Origin: Streptomyces sp. ERV7
Lineage (GTDB): Bacteria > Actinomycetota > Actinomycetes > Streptomycetales > Streptomycetaceae
Direction: 5' to 3'
Assembly: GCF_001653515.1 (NCBI RefSeq)
Contig: NZ_LYOY01000051.1
Span: 186,001 to 250,000 of the forward strand
DNA: 64,000 nt
Positions 20,045 through 28,223 of this stretch are shown here, in pieces; the first letter of the stretch is position 1, and each line of letters begins with the position of its first letter. The notes under the pieces were generated by a model that was not told the DNA's origin, searched no databases, and saw only the letters and a program-made list of their open reading frames with translations. The position numbers and the translations under genes were made by a program.

Positions 20045-20081
20045 GCCCGGATGAATAGGTATGGCGCACCCCCAACCTGTG

Positions 20082-20399
20082 TCAGAGCTTGCCTGACACC
20101 GCCCCGCCGAGCAGGCCCAAGATCGTCCCTAGGCTGGAGAATCCAGCGATCTTGGTGGTCTCAAGTGCGTCTTTGATCTCGGGCTTCTCAGGATCGGTTG
20201 TAAAGAGCAGTCCGAAGTGGACTGCCCAGAACATCACGGTGAGACCCACGATGACGATAAAGATCATCTTGAAGTGCGAGCCGACCGTGACCGTGAGATC
20301 GCCTGCGGCAGGGGCGCTTGCGGCCACGACGGGATTTGCCGCGGGGGCGGGCGCAGTATCGGCGTTCGCCGGCAAGGGCTCGGGGAGAGACTGAGTCAT
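20082..20399 (-). CDS. small membrane protein, holin-like
   Basis: 105 residues. Pro/Ala-rich N-terminus, one strong hydrophobic helix (MIFIVIVGLTVMFWAVHFGLL, quoted in part: IFIVIVGLTVMFW) and a second weakly hydrophobic Gly-rich segment at the end (GFSSLGTILGLLGGAVSG). Starts inside the end of the preceding small gene (ATGA overlap). Size and topology fit a holin or an accessory membrane protein; position between portal and MuF genes is unusual for a holin. Lower GC than neighbours. Confidence 0.55.
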   Translation of the reverse strand: MTQSLPEPLPANADTAPAPAANPVVAASAPAAGDLTVTVGSHFKMIFIVIVGLTVMFWAVHFGLLFTTDPEKPEIKDALETTKIAGFSSLGTILGLLGGAVSGKL

Positions 20400-20557
20400 C
20401 GCTCGGACTCCCGCTGAGAGATGCGAATGATCGACTCGGTAGTTGGGTGACTGAGGATTTCTCTCAGCACCGTGCGTACCAGTTCGCTACGCGCAAGAAG
20501 AGTCGAACCAGCGAGCAGCGGCGAGAGAAGTCCCGCTACCCATTGGACCCAAGTCAC
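20396..20557 (-). CDS. small phage protein, possibly membrane-associated
   Basis: 53 residues from GTG 20557, 8 nt behind GGAGG; a longer frame to ATG 20599 has no ribosome-binding site. Begins MTWVQWVAGLLSPLLAG, a moderately hydrophobic helix, then a basic/amphipathic tail. Coupled by a 4-nt overlap to the holin-like gene. No family recognised. Confidence 0.5.
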   Translation of the reverse strand: MTWVQWVAGLLSPLLAGSTLLARSELVRTVLREILSHPTTESIIRISQRESER

Positions 20558-20639
20558 AGCCTCTCCCTCCGGCGTGCTGTGGTCGGCCAGCACGCCCATA
20601 CCAATAGTGCCGCAACGGTCCGCAGACGACAGCGCAACG

Positions 20640-22124
20640 TCAACTTGCCAGTGTCACTGGGAAGGTGCCGACGGGGTCGGGGGCGGCGGCCCCGGTCTCG
20701 GCGAGGATCGCGGCGACCTCGGCCTCGACGGCGGTGTCGTCCCACTCAGGGTGGAGGATCTTGACCTTCGTCGAGGTGGACACGGCGCCCGCGCGGTTGA
20801 GCAGGTCGAGCGTGGTCGCGGTGGCCTGCTCGGACTCGGCGACGCCATCGCCGAACTCGACGGCCGGCCGCTCCGGGGCGATGCGCTGCCCGAACTGGAC
20901 GGCGTCGAGCTGCAACATGACATGCAGGATGTCGGCGAGGCCGTACCGCCAATGACCGGCCTTCTTCTTCCTCGTCACCATCGAGCGCTGATCTCGGCTG
21001 TCCACTTCGGTCGCGGTGACGGGCTGCCCGGGGCCGTCGAGGCCGAACGACTGGGGCGAGTACCCGGCGGCCTGGGCAGCCTGGCGCATCGTGGCCTCGG
21101 CGGTACGGGCGTGTTCCTCCACTCGGATGGCGAACTGGGCCAGAGTGATGCCGGCGCCCTCGTTGGGCGGAATGCGCAGGCTCGCCCATACCTCGCGATC
21201 CTCGTCGAACGACGCCCCGTTGCCGGTGCCTTCGCTCCGTAGGTACCCGTCCGGCACGATCAAGCGGGCGCGGGCGAGGCGGATGTCGCGCATCCAACTC
21301 GTCCACGTCTCGTCGAGCGCGTCAAACAGGTCGTACACCGGGGCGGCGTAGTCGCTGCGCCCCAACGAGCTCCCGCGGTGGGACCGGTTGGGCGTCATGT
21401 TCGGCACGTACACGGCCGTCAGGTCGGGGATGCCGGTGGTGATGCTGACCCCGTCGGCGTCGAGGGAGTCGACCAGTTCGGCGGTCTCCGGGTGCTCCGT
21501 GAGCGGCACAGCGCGCCCGATGTTGTTGCCGCTGCCCTGGTAGAGCGCGTGCACGATGCGGCCCGGCTCGTGGCGCTCGATGTGCCGCCACGTGGTGCCG
21601 CTCGTGCTGCCTTCCAGCTCGCGCCAGAAGTTGACGGCGCGCAGCATCCCCCACCTGAACTCGGGGATAGCGGCGTCGGGTTGCACCACGGACAGGAGCG
21701 GGCGCGGTGCGAGATCGCGGTCCCACGTGATGCGCAGGAACGCGCCCGAAAGGGCGGCGGCCTGCTCGGCGGCGCCGAGCAACACCTGTTGTGCGCGGCC
21801 CTCGTCGAGCAGCTGGTCGAGGCGGGCCTGTGTAGCGGGGTCGGTGACGGTCACGGCCGGCATGTCCGCGAACAGCAGGTCGGCCGACGTGCTCGCGATG
21901 TCTCCGGCGAGGGGGACATGTAGGCGGTGGTCGCGGCCGACGCGCTGCTCAGCGGCGCGGCGGCCCCACAGACGGCGCCGCTCCGCGGGGCGCGGGCTGT
22001 GGCTGTAGAGACGGGCGAGACGCATGCGGTCGCCGCTGTACCACGCGTCATCGAGCCGCATCTCGGCGTAGTACGCCGACCACTGCGGCGGCGGCCACGC
22101 TGCGCCCGGTTCAGGCAGTGCCAT
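20640..22124 (-). CDS. phage portal protein
   Basis: 494 residues. The portal is the dodecameric ring through which DNA enters and leaves the capsid. Identified from the SPP1 gp6-like pattern (ADLLFADMP, PDLTAVYVPNMTPN, MRQAAQAAGYSPQSFG, then TATEVDSRDQRSMVTRKKK) and from context directly after the large terminase. Starts at ATG 22124 within the end of a 59-codon gene. Full length for the family. Confidence 0.87.
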   Translation of the reverse strand: MALPEPGAAWPPPQWSAYYAEMRLDDAWYSGDRMRLARLYSHSPRPAERRRLWGRRAAEQRVGRDHRLHVPLAGDIASTSADLLFADMPAVTVTDPATQARLDQLLDEGRAQQVLLGAAEQAAALSGAFLRITWDRDLAPRPLLSVVQPDAAIPEFRWGMLRAVNFWRELEGSTSGTTWRHIERHEPGRIVHALYQGSGNNIGRAVPLTEHPETAELVDSLDADGVSITTGIPDLTAVYVPNMTPNRSHRGSSLGRSDYAAPVYDLFDALDETWTSWMRDIRLARARLIVPDGYLRSEGTGNGASFDEDREVWASLRIPPNEGAGITLAQFAIRVEEHARTAEATMRQAAQAAGYSPQSFGLDGPGQPVTATEVDSRDQRSMVTRKKKAGHWRYGLADILHVMLQLDAVQFGQRIAPERPAVEFGDGVAESEQATATTLDLLNRAGAVSTSTKVKILHPEWDDTAVEAEVAAILAETGAAAPDPVGTFPVTLAS

Positions 22125-22290
22125 CGTCGCCCCCTTCTGTGCTGGCTTCGCAAGCTGCGGCGACGTCGCGGAAGAAGGCGGCGAGGGCGTTGTGTACGGC
22201 CTCGCCGGGGGCGAGGGCGAGTTCGCCGATCTTGACTGTGTGGTCGCCGACGGTGAGGTAAACGGGCAGGGCGAGCAGGGCCTCGGGCAT
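22111..22290 (-). CDS. small phage protein between terminase and portal
   Basis: 59 residues from ATG 22290 with AGGAGGT 8 nt upstream, overlapping the portal start by 14 nt. Sequence PVYLTVGDHTVKIGELALAPG suggests a small beta-rich fold. No family recognised. Translational coupling to portal makes it a real gene. Confidence 0.65.
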   Translation of the reverse strand: MPEALLALPVYLTVGDHTVKIGELALAPGEAVHNALAAFFRDVAAACEASTEGGDDGTA

Positions 22291-22304
22291 GCGGTGGCGA
22301 CCTC

Positions 22305-23540
22305 CTACACGGCGAGGGTGAGCAGGTGCCGCCACTCGTGGGCGGTCGAGTGGATGGCGTACCGCAGCGCGTCGCACGAGTGATCGTTTTGCTTGACGGG
22401 CTTGTCTTCGCCCCGGTCGGCGGCGGACTCGTCCCACACGTAACCGGGAAGTTCGGCGAGCAGTCCCTCGCATGATCGGTGTATGCGGAGCAGGTCGGCG
22501 CCGAGCAGGCTCGCCACGGACCGGATGCCGTCCACGACTTCATTCGAGGCGCGGGCGACGCCCGGGTACGAGTCGGCCCACAGTTGCGTGATGAAGCTCG
22601 CCGCGCTGGGGTCGATGAACGTCCACTCGGGGGCGACGCCCTGCTCGGCTACCCACTTGCGCAGTGCGGCCGAGTACTGGGCGTCGGTCATCTGCCGGTG
22701 CGCGGTGCGGGAGTCGTGGCGCCACTCGGCGCATGCGTACAGGCGGCCGTCGACGCCCTCGCCGAGAAGGATCGCGGACGTGGCGTTCACGGTTCCATAG
22801 TCCAAGCCGATCCAGCTCCGCCGCATGGCGGGCAGGTCGTCGACGACGTGCTCGGCCTCGTCGTACATGTCGTAGATGGCGCCCTCGGCCTGGACCCACA
22901 GGCCAAGTACGTTCCGCTTGTAGAACAGGCCGGTGTGGGTGGCCTTGATCCGCTCTATGTACTCGTCGTCAAGGCCCGGGTTGTCGTCGAGTTGGAAATG
23001 CCATGACCTGAGTCGGGCCTCGCGCGGCCTGAGTAGGTAGTCCCTGCGTAGCCAGTGCGCGGGGTTATCCGGGTTGGTCGACCCGAAGATCTTCGAACCG
23101 GGTACGGAGCAACGCGCGGTGAGTTGGTCAAAGAAGGACTTGGGGAGGGTGGTTGCCTCGTCGACGTACGCGCCGGCGCATGTGAGTCCTCGTACCTTCG
23201 GTTCGGCCTGGGCGTCGTTGGCGCCGAGGGTGTGCACGGTACGGCCGAGGACGTTCGCGGTCGGGGCCCCGTTGGTGTAGTGGATATCTTGCGCGAGCTC
23301 GCCGAACACGTCCGGGTTCGTGAGCGGTCCGAACGCGTTCCGGGCGAGGCTGTCGCGGGTGCGACCGACCATGACCAACTCGCCGCCTGTGGGCGGGTTG
23401 GCGACGTGGTCAAGCCACCTGATCAGGCTGGCGATCGTCTTCCCCGAACGAACCGACCCTTCCCACACGTTCAGGAATGCGGTGGCCTCAACGATGCTGT
23501 CTTCCTGCTTCGCAGACAGGGCGACATCACTACGCATCAT
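22305..23540 (-). CDS. phage terminase large subunit, PBSX type
   Basis: 411 residues. Packaging motor: ATPase with Walker A GSVRSGKT at 28-35 and Walker B GAYVDEA near 122-128; the C-terminal RNase-H-like nuclease has GLDYGTVNAT, a middle acidic site FIDPSAASF and the last one in NDHSCDALRYAI. All expected acidic residues are present, so the enzyme looks functional. Overlaps the small terminase gene by 11 nt. Confidence 0.93.
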   Translation of the reverse strand: MMRSDVALSAKQEDSIVEATAFLNVWEGSVRSGKTIASLIRWLDHVANPPTGGELVMVGRTRDSLARNAFGPLTNPDVFGELAQDIHYTNGAPTANVLGRTVHTLGANDAQAEPKVRGLTCAGAYVDEATTLPKSFFDQLTARCSVPGSKIFGSTNPDNPAHWLRRDYLLRPREARLRSWHFQLDDNPGLDDEYIERIKATHTGLFYKRNVLGLWVQAEGAIYDMYDEAEHVVDDLPAMRRSWIGLDYGTVNATSAILLGEGVDGRLYACAEWRHDSRTAHRQMTDAQYSAALRKWVAEQGVAPEWTFIDPSAASFITQLWADSYPGVARASNEVVDGIRSVASLLGADLLRIHRSCEGLLAELPGYVWDESAADRGEDKPVKQNDHSCDALRYAIHSTAHEWRHLLTLAV

Positions 23541-24051
23541 CGGGGGCCTCGCTGCCGTGCCGCTCGGCGTAGTTCTGGGCGAGTCCTTCCATGATTCGCC
23601 CGATAACGGAACGGGAGCGCTCGCCGGCCTCGTCGCGTGGCGGCGCCAACTTGAGTGACCGGTCGAGGGCTGCGCCCGCGGTGGCCATCATGGTGCGCCG
23701 GTCTGCGGGGGTGGGTTCGTCCTGCCACTTCTCGGCGTAGGTGTGATCCTTCCCGCCCCACTCGAAGTACAGATGTGGCTCGGTCAGCCGGCCGAGTTCG
23801 CGCTCGGCTACGTCGTGCAGCGTGATGGCGAGGTCGGCGCGGCGCGCGGCAAGGTCGGCGCGGCGTACTTGGGTGGCGACGGCGACCTCGGCGGCGCGGT
23901 CGAACGTGAGCGGGGGGTCGAACGCTGCGGCGATCTTCGACACGGTCGAGGGGCTGCGGTTGATCGCGCGGGCGATCTCGTTGCGCGCCTTGCCTGTGGC
24001 GTGCAGCTTGCGGACCTGCTCGCGGTCGCGGTCGTCGATGGGGCGGGCCAC
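23530..24051 (-). CDS. phage terminase small subunit, helix-turn-helix
   Basis: 173 residues from GTG 24051 behind GAGGAGGT. N-terminal helix-turn-helix (VRKLHATGKARNEIARAINR followed by SPSTVSKI) that would recognise the packaging site; helical middle; it is followed at once by the large subunit, the standard order. Longer upstream frame is rejected because it lacks a ribosome-binding site. Confidence 0.8.
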   Translation of the reverse strand: MARPIDDRDREQVRKLHATGKARNEIARAINRSPSTVSKIAAAFDPPLTFDRAAEVAVATQVRRADLAARRADLAITLHDVAERELGRLTEPHLYFEWGGKDHTYAEKWQDEPTPADRRTMMATAGAALDRSLKLAPPRDEAGERSRSVIGRIMEGLAQNYAERHGSEAPDDA

Positions 24052-24081
24052 GGGCTCACCTCCTCGCGCACGGGCATAGGA

Positions 24082-24114
24082 AACGCCCCGCCGCTGGGGG
24101 GAAGCGACGGGGCG
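24082..24114 (-). terminator. hairpin upstream of terminase genes
   Basis: Inverted repeat with arms ACGCCCCGCCGC and GCGACGGGGCGT (12 bp, one mismatch), loop 9 nt, located 30-60 nt before the small-terminase start. Either a terminator for transcription coming from the right or a processing/attenuation signal. Confidence 0.55.
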
Positions 24115-24366
24115 TGGTGCGCAGTCCGTTTCCGGGCACGCCGAAGACGGGCCCAACTTTAGATCACGGAACGGTAACGTCGCAAGGTGAGTTACCTCTG
24201 TGCCGCGTGGCGCCGTTTGTCCGAAACGATACATACCGTCTAACCGGTAAACATCGCATTTCACTCATTGCGCTCAATGTGTCACATGCCGTATGACGGT
24301 CGTAGAAGCCCTCTTGTCGGCCGACGCTGAGGATCGGAAGCCACTCATGAAGCCACGGTTGGGGGT
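24115..24366. promoter_or_regulatory. AT-richer divergent promoter region of the phage segment
   Basis: This stretch has clearly lower GC than its neighbours and lies between the minus-strand terminase genes and a plus-strand small membrane gene. It holds an inverted repeat GGTAAC...GTTACC (about 24176-24199) and a second dyad around ACCGTCTAACCGGT. A 27-codon frame (ATG 24293 to TGA 24376) overlaps the start of the downstream gene and could be a leader peptide. Best read as a regulatory switch region. Confidence 0.4.
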
Positions 24367-24621
24367 ATGGCTGTGACTAATTCCCGTGCGAGCCGCCAGG
24401 CTCGCCCAATGGCGCGCATGCGCCTCTTCTGTTCACGGGCGAGGCGTTGGCCTTTGGGGCTCGTCATCGTGATCGTCATCGTCTTGACGGTCTCGCCTGT
24501 GCTTGACGCCGTGTTTCTCGCTTCGCTGCTCACGGCGTTGGGGATCGTCGTACCGGTCGTCGTTCGCCCGTCGTGGCATTGCGGTGATGCCGACGCAGGG
24601 GGTGACAACGGCCTTTACTAG
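24367..24621 (+). CDS. small membrane protein on the plus strand of the phage segment
   Basis: 84 residues. Basic N-terminus (SRASRQARPMARMRLF) followed by two hydrophobic helices (LGLVIVIVIVLTV and VFLASLLTALGIVVPVVV). It is the only plus-strand gene in the phage segment, so it would be expressed separately, for example as a lysogenic-conversion or lysis protein. A weak G-rich ribosome-binding site only. An opposite frame of similar length lacks hydrophobic pattern and is rejected. Confidence 0.45.
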   Translation: MAVTNSRASRQARPMARMRLFCSRARRWPLGLVIVIVIVLTVSPVLDAVFLASLLTALGIVVPVVVRPSWHCGDADAGGDNGLY

Positions 24622-24658
24622 ACAGCCCGTCTGCACTACTAGCTGACGCAGCCCGACC

Positions 24659-24692
24659 GCGCGCCCTGCCGTGTCATACAGCGGGGCGCGCA
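24659..24692. terminator. bidirectional terminator between convergent phage genes
   Basis: Inverted repeat with arms GCGCGCCCTGC and GCGGGGCGCGC (one mismatch) between the small plus-strand gene and the convergent gene ending at 24697. Confidence 0.6.
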
Positions 24693-24696
24693 GCTG

Positions 24697-24990
24697 TCAT
24701 ACGGCCTGGTCAGGCTGTCGGACGGGGCGGTACGGCTTGATGTTCGCCGTCACGATTTCGGGCGCGACGCCGGTCGGATAGTGCCCGCGCTTCCATGCGC
24801 CGTCGTACACGTTCGCGAGGATGAGCAACGCCTGTCGGACGGCGGCCGAGGCGTCGCAACCGGTCTGCATGATCACGCGTAGATCGTCGTACATGCCTTC
24901 GTCGAGGATGCGCACGGACAGGGACCGTCCGACGGCCGGCGGTAGGTTCGGGGCCTTGGCCTGCTGCTGGGTAGGGTTGGCGGTGGTCAT
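24697..24990 (-). CDS. phage hypothetical protein
   Basis: 97 residues from ATG 24990, behind GGGAGCAACCCCC. Helical, with SVRILDEGMYDDLRVIMQTG and ASAAVRQALLILANVYDGAW, which could be a small ribbon-helix-helix-like DNA-binding fold (strand, then two helices). Function unknown. A longer frame upstream of this start is not conserved-looking and lacks the leader shared by the neighbouring phage genes. Confidence 0.6.
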   Translation of the reverse strand: MTTANPTQQQAKAPNLPPAVGRSLSVRILDEGMYDDLRVIMQTGCDASAAVRQALLILANVYDGAWKRGHYPTGVAPEIVTANIKPYRPVRQPDQAV

Positions 24991-25064
24991 GGTGGGGGTT
25001 GCTCCCATCGTGATTAGTCGGGCCCGTATGGCGGTGAGGTCGCCGGACCGGGCCCGCGCTGTTT

Positions 25065-25718
25065 CTACAGGTCTTCGTCGGCGAGGTCGTGCTCGCCGTG
25101 CTCCTCGGCCTTGCGTCGGCGCGCGGCCTGGGCCTCCTCCTCGTGCCTCGCCAATTCGGTGAGCAGCTGGTCGCGCCACTCCTCGCCGACCGCGACCGCC
25201 CCGGGGTCCTCGCGCAGCTTCCGCAACACGGCGTAGACGTGGGAGGGCGTCACGTCGAGCAGGCGGGCAATGTCGGGCGCCTCGATCTCGACGGCGTCGG
25301 CCTGCCGGATCATGAACGGCATGGCCTTCTTCGCCTTCTCCCCGTTCTGGCGGGTCTCAGCTAGCTGCGCGAGGGCGAGTGCGGCCGGCTGCTGCTCGGT
25401 CGTGAACTGCTCGGCGATAGCGGCGCTGCGCTCGGCGAGCATCTGGTCGCGACGGCTGCGGCGGACGGTGCGCACGATGTCACCCGACGTCCATGTACGC
25501 CCCTCGGTCACCACGGCGCCCGACTCGACCGCGGCCGTAAGCAGGTTCAGGGCGAGCGCGGCGAGCTGCGGGCGGTCGTCGAGCAGGGCGTCGAGGGCGG
25601 CCCGTGCCTGGGCTGGGTCCGGTGCGCGGGTGGCCTCGACACCCTGCTCGGCGAGGCGCTGCTCGACTGCGGCGCGCTGCTCCTCAAAGCTCTGTGGCTG
25701 CTCGTCGCGTGCGTTCAT
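25065..25718 (-). CDS. phage hypothetical protein with helix-turn-helix
   Basis: 217 residues from ATG 25718 behind AGGAGCAGC. Strongly charged, helical; the region ADIARLLDVTPSHVYAVLRK (written here as APDIARLLDVTPSHVYAVLR in the protein) near 160-180 is a classical helix-turn-helix. Rich in Gln/Glu elsewhere, so coiled-coil is likely. Probably a DNA-binding regulator or replication accessory protein. Confidence 0.65.
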   Translation of the reverse strand: MNARDEQPQSFEEQRAAVEQRLAEQGVEATRAPDPAQARAALDALLDDRPQLAALALNLLTAAVESGAVVTEGRTWTSGDIVRTVRRSRRDQMLAERSAAIAEQFTTEQQPAALALAQLAETRQNGEKAKKAMPFMIRQADAVEIEAPDIARLLDVTPSHVYAVLRKLREDPGAVAVGEEWRDQLLTELARHEEEAQAARRRKAEEHGEHDLADEDL

Positions 25719-25783
25719 GCGTGCTGCTCCTGTCGATTGCTGATGCGGGGCCCGCCCTCGGGCGAGGGCGGGCCGAAGGGAAC

Positions 25784-27178
25784 TCACTCGGTGGGGCGCC
25801 ACGCAAAGACGCATCGGCGGGTCATGGGCTCAATCTGCCAACCGGCCTTGCGTAGCTTGTCGGCGCCTATCTCCAGTTCGACGGCCCACGGCTCGCCGCT
25901 GGGGTCGACGTAGCGCCCTCCCTGGACCCAGCAGAGGGCGACGCGTCCGTTACCGCGGGGCTCGACCAGAAACCCCCAAGCTTCCGGAGTGTGGCCGACG
26001 TCGCCCGGGTGGGCGCTGATGTCGGTGTGGTCGGTGACCTCGGCACAGCGGAGAGTCCCCAGGGCGCCGAGGGCGGCGAGGGCGTCCGGGTCGGTCGAGT
26101 GCTTGGGCGCGGTGCCCTTGGTACGGCCGTTGTGCGCCACGATCACGCCCTCGACGACACGGGGCTCGACGGCCTGCTCGGCCAAGGGTGTGCGGGCGTC
26201 GATACGGGACTGTACGCCCGGCGGGACAGGCGCACCGTGGGCGTGGTGCTCGGCTGCCTGGCGGTCGTCCATCTCGGCGCGGTACGCGGCACGGTCGGCG
26301 TCAGCCTTGGCCTTGACCCGCTCAACCGCGGACGGCTCGAACTGCATGCAAGCAGTCAGCTTGGCGGGGCTTGTGGCCTCACGTTCGGCGACCAACGCAT
26401 CGACCTTGGCGCCCCACTCCGCGACGCTCGCGGCGTAGTCGTCGACCTCTGCGCCGAGGGCGCGCACCTCGGCGAGCATCGCGTCGACCTCGGCATTGCG
26501 CTGCTGGGAACTGGCGAGCAGGGCGTCGAGACGGTCGTCGAACAGGGCGCCTTGTTCGGCGCCGGCCTCGACGTGGAACAGCACGCTGTCGGCCGGCTGC
26601 TCGCCGATCCACTCGCCCCGCCACGTCCCGTCGGTGGGCTCAGCCTCGGTGACCAGGGCGGCGGCCTGCTGCGCCTCGGCCTCGGCGACCTCCTGCTCGC
26701 TCTCGGCGTCGGCCTGCTCGATGGTCGAGGCGAGGTCGACCGCGGCGGCGGCGAGGGGCGAGACGGCGGCCAGCGACAGAGCGTAGGCGCGCTGTTCGGC
26801 GGCCTTGATGCACGGGGTGCACAGTTCGCGGCCCTTGTTGAACAGGGCGAGCAGGTCGGCGCCGCTGATGTACTCGGTGATCTCTCGGCCGCAAAGGGTG
26901 TCGTCGTTGGGCGAGAAGTGGATACGGCGGCCGGTGCCGACGGTGGCGTACCGGACGCGGGCGCGCTCGGCGAGGGTGGGGCCGTCGGTGGCGCGGTCGG
27001 CCGCGACCTGCTCGGCCTCGACACGGTCGCGCTTCTCGGCCTTGGCGCACGGAGTGCAGATACGTGCGGCTACGGGGGTGTTGGGGGTGTGCTGGAGTTC
27101 GCGCCCGCAGTAGCTCGTGTGGGTGCCGGGCTTGGCGTAGTGGCCGGTTGAGCCGTAGCCGTGTGCGTAGGTGTCCAT
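25784..27178 (-). CDS. phage protein with two tandem CGRE/CTPC zinc-type motifs
   Basis: 464 residues from ATG 27178 behind GGGAGCAACCCCC. The N-terminal 130 residues contain a duplicated module: SYCGRE...CTPCAKA and TLCGRE...CTPCIKA, each with one Cys followed about 20-30 residues later by Cys-x-x-Cys, plus nearby His, suggesting two metal-binding knuckles. A long Ala/Glu-rich helical middle (about 130-300) should form coiled coil. The last 90 residues look globular (WGFLVEPRGNGRVALCWVQG). I do not recognise the family. Preceded by the 12-bp iteron array. Confidence 0.6.
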   Translation of the reverse strand: MDTYAHGYGSTGHYAKPGTHTSYCGRELQHTPNTPVAARICTPCAKAEKRDRVEAEQVAADRATDGPTLAERARVRYATVGTGRRIHFSPNDDTLCGREITEYISGADLLALFNKGRELCTPCIKAAEQRAYALSLAAVSPLAAAAVDLASTIEQADAESEQEVAEAEAQQAAALVTEAEPTDGTWRGEWIGEQPADSVLFHVEAGAEQGALFDDRLDALLASSQQRNAEVDAMLAEVRALGAEVDDYAASVAEWGAKVDALVAEREATSPAKLTACMQFEPSAVERVKAKADADRAAYRAEMDDRQAAEHHAHGAPVPPGVQSRIDARTPLAEQAVEPRVVEGVIVAHNGRTKGTAPKHSTDPDALAALGALGTLRCAEVTDHTDISAHPGDVGHTPEAWGFLVEPRGNGRVALCWVQGGRYVDPSGEPWAVELEIGADKLRKAGWQIEPMTRRCVFAWRPTE

Positions 27179-27266
27179 GGGGGTTGCTCCCTTGGTTGTG
27201 GTGTGCCGGGTGAGGTCCGGCGGTTCCGCCGAGTGAGGTTCGGCGAGAACTCCACTGTAGTCACTT

Positions 27267-27309
27267 CACAAGTCGCTACACAAGTGCCTTCACAAGTCAC
27301 ATCACAAAG
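27267..27309 (-). repeat. 12-bp iteron array in the promoter of the zinc-motif gene
   Basis: CACAAGT occurs at 27267, 27279 and 27291 with exact 12-bp spacing, and a variant CACAAAG at 27303. On the minus strand this reads as ACTTGTG repeats leading into the gene that starts at 27178. A -10-like TACAGT lies next to the array (27253-27258 region). Likely an operator for a phage or plasmid-type regulator overlapping a promoter. Confidence 0.7.
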
Positions 27310-27338
27310 GGGGCGTCGAGCAACTGCTCAACGCCCCC
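27309..27338 (-). terminator. terminator behind the gene ending at 27370
   Basis: 14-bp inverted repeat with one mismatch (arms near 27309-27322 and 27325-27338) followed by TTTG on the minus strand: a good rho-independent terminator directly before the iteron promoter. Confidence 0.75.
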
Positions 27339-27369
27339 CAGGAGTTGGGCCGGGCATCCTCCCCCGGGG

Positions 27370-28206
27370 CTACGCCTCGGCGGTACGTCGGCGGGCGGCA
27401 TCGAGGGCGACCCACAGGTCGACCAACTCGGCGGCCTTCCATGTGCGGCGCCCGCGGCGGTCGGTCTCGACGGGCGCGGTGCAGTCGGGCCCGGTCGAGC
27501 AGGTGACGCCCGGCTCGCCCCCTGGGCGGGTGTGGCCGGCGAGTTGTCCGCCACACCAGGGGCATGGCTCGGCAAGGTCGGTCGTGCGTCCGTCACGGCC
27601 GAGGGCGCGCTCGACGGTGCGGCGCGCGGTGCGCGCGGTGGCGGCGACCTCGTCGAGCAGGCGGGCGGGCATCGAGGTGAACAGGCCGCCGACGTCGTCC
27701 TCGTCGAGTACGCGGCCGGCAATCCAGACGGCGGCCCAATGGAGCCCGTAGGCGCGTGATCCGGGCGAGGTGGGCGCCTGGTACTGCCACCGTGCGGGGT
27801 CGGCGGCGTCATCGGGGTCGGTGAGGTGCCGGCCGCGGCCGTCGCGCACGGTGCGGACGGAGCGCTGTACCTGCTCGGCAACGCGGTCAGCGAGGCCGAA
27901 CAGGGCGCGCTCGACCTCGACCGCGGCGTCGAGGGCGTCGAGGTTGAGCGGGGCGGGGTGCTCGCGGATGGTGAGGGGAAGGCGGCCGACGACGGGCTCG
28001 ACGGTCTGCTCGTCGTCCTCGGTGCGGTCGTCGGCGGCGAGCTGGTCGAGGTATCCGCGGCGCTCGCGTGGCGGCCATGTGGGCAACGGGCGTTGGCCGA
28101 TGGCGGTGAGCAGGTCGCCCCATTGCTCGCGGACGGCGGCGAGGTCGTCGTCGGCGCGGTAGGCGAGAGGTGACGGGGTGAGGGGGTAGTCGAGGGCGGT
28201 TGTCAC
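27370..28206 (-). CDS. phage hypothetical protein with C-terminal zinc ribbon
   Basis: 278 residues from GTG 28206 behind AGGAGCAGCCACC. Acidic helical protein; near residue 216 a CPWCGG motif and later a Cys-x-Thr-Gly-x-x-Cys pair form a probable zinc ribbon. Contains a conserved-looking core SRAYGLHWAAVWIAGRVLDE. Function unknown; in actinophages such genes lie in the early region. Confidence 0.6.
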   Translation of the reverse strand: MTTALDYPLTPSPLAYRADDDLAAVREQWGDLLTAIGQRPLPTWPPRERRGYLDQLAADDRTEDDEQTVEPVVGRLPLTIREHPAPLNLDALDAAVEVERALFGLADRVAEQVQRSVRTVRDGRGRHLTDPDDAADPARWQYQAPTSPGSRAYGLHWAAVWIAGRVLDEDDVGGLFTSMPARLLDEVAATARTARRTVERALGRDGRTTDLAEPCPWCGGQLAGHTRPGGEPGVTCSTGPDCTAPVETDRRGRRTWKAAELVDLWVALDAARRRTAEA

Positions 28207-28223
28207 GGTGGCTGCTCCTGGTG

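Noticed and set aside
24345..24608. Minus-strand frame opposite the small membrane gene
   Set aside because: No ribosome-binding site and a composition typical of an antisense frame; the plus-strand frame has a coherent membrane pattern.
24367..24621. Toxin of a toxin-antitoxin pair
   Set aside because: Hydrophobic small protein, but no partner gene or antisense RNA promoter can be supported.
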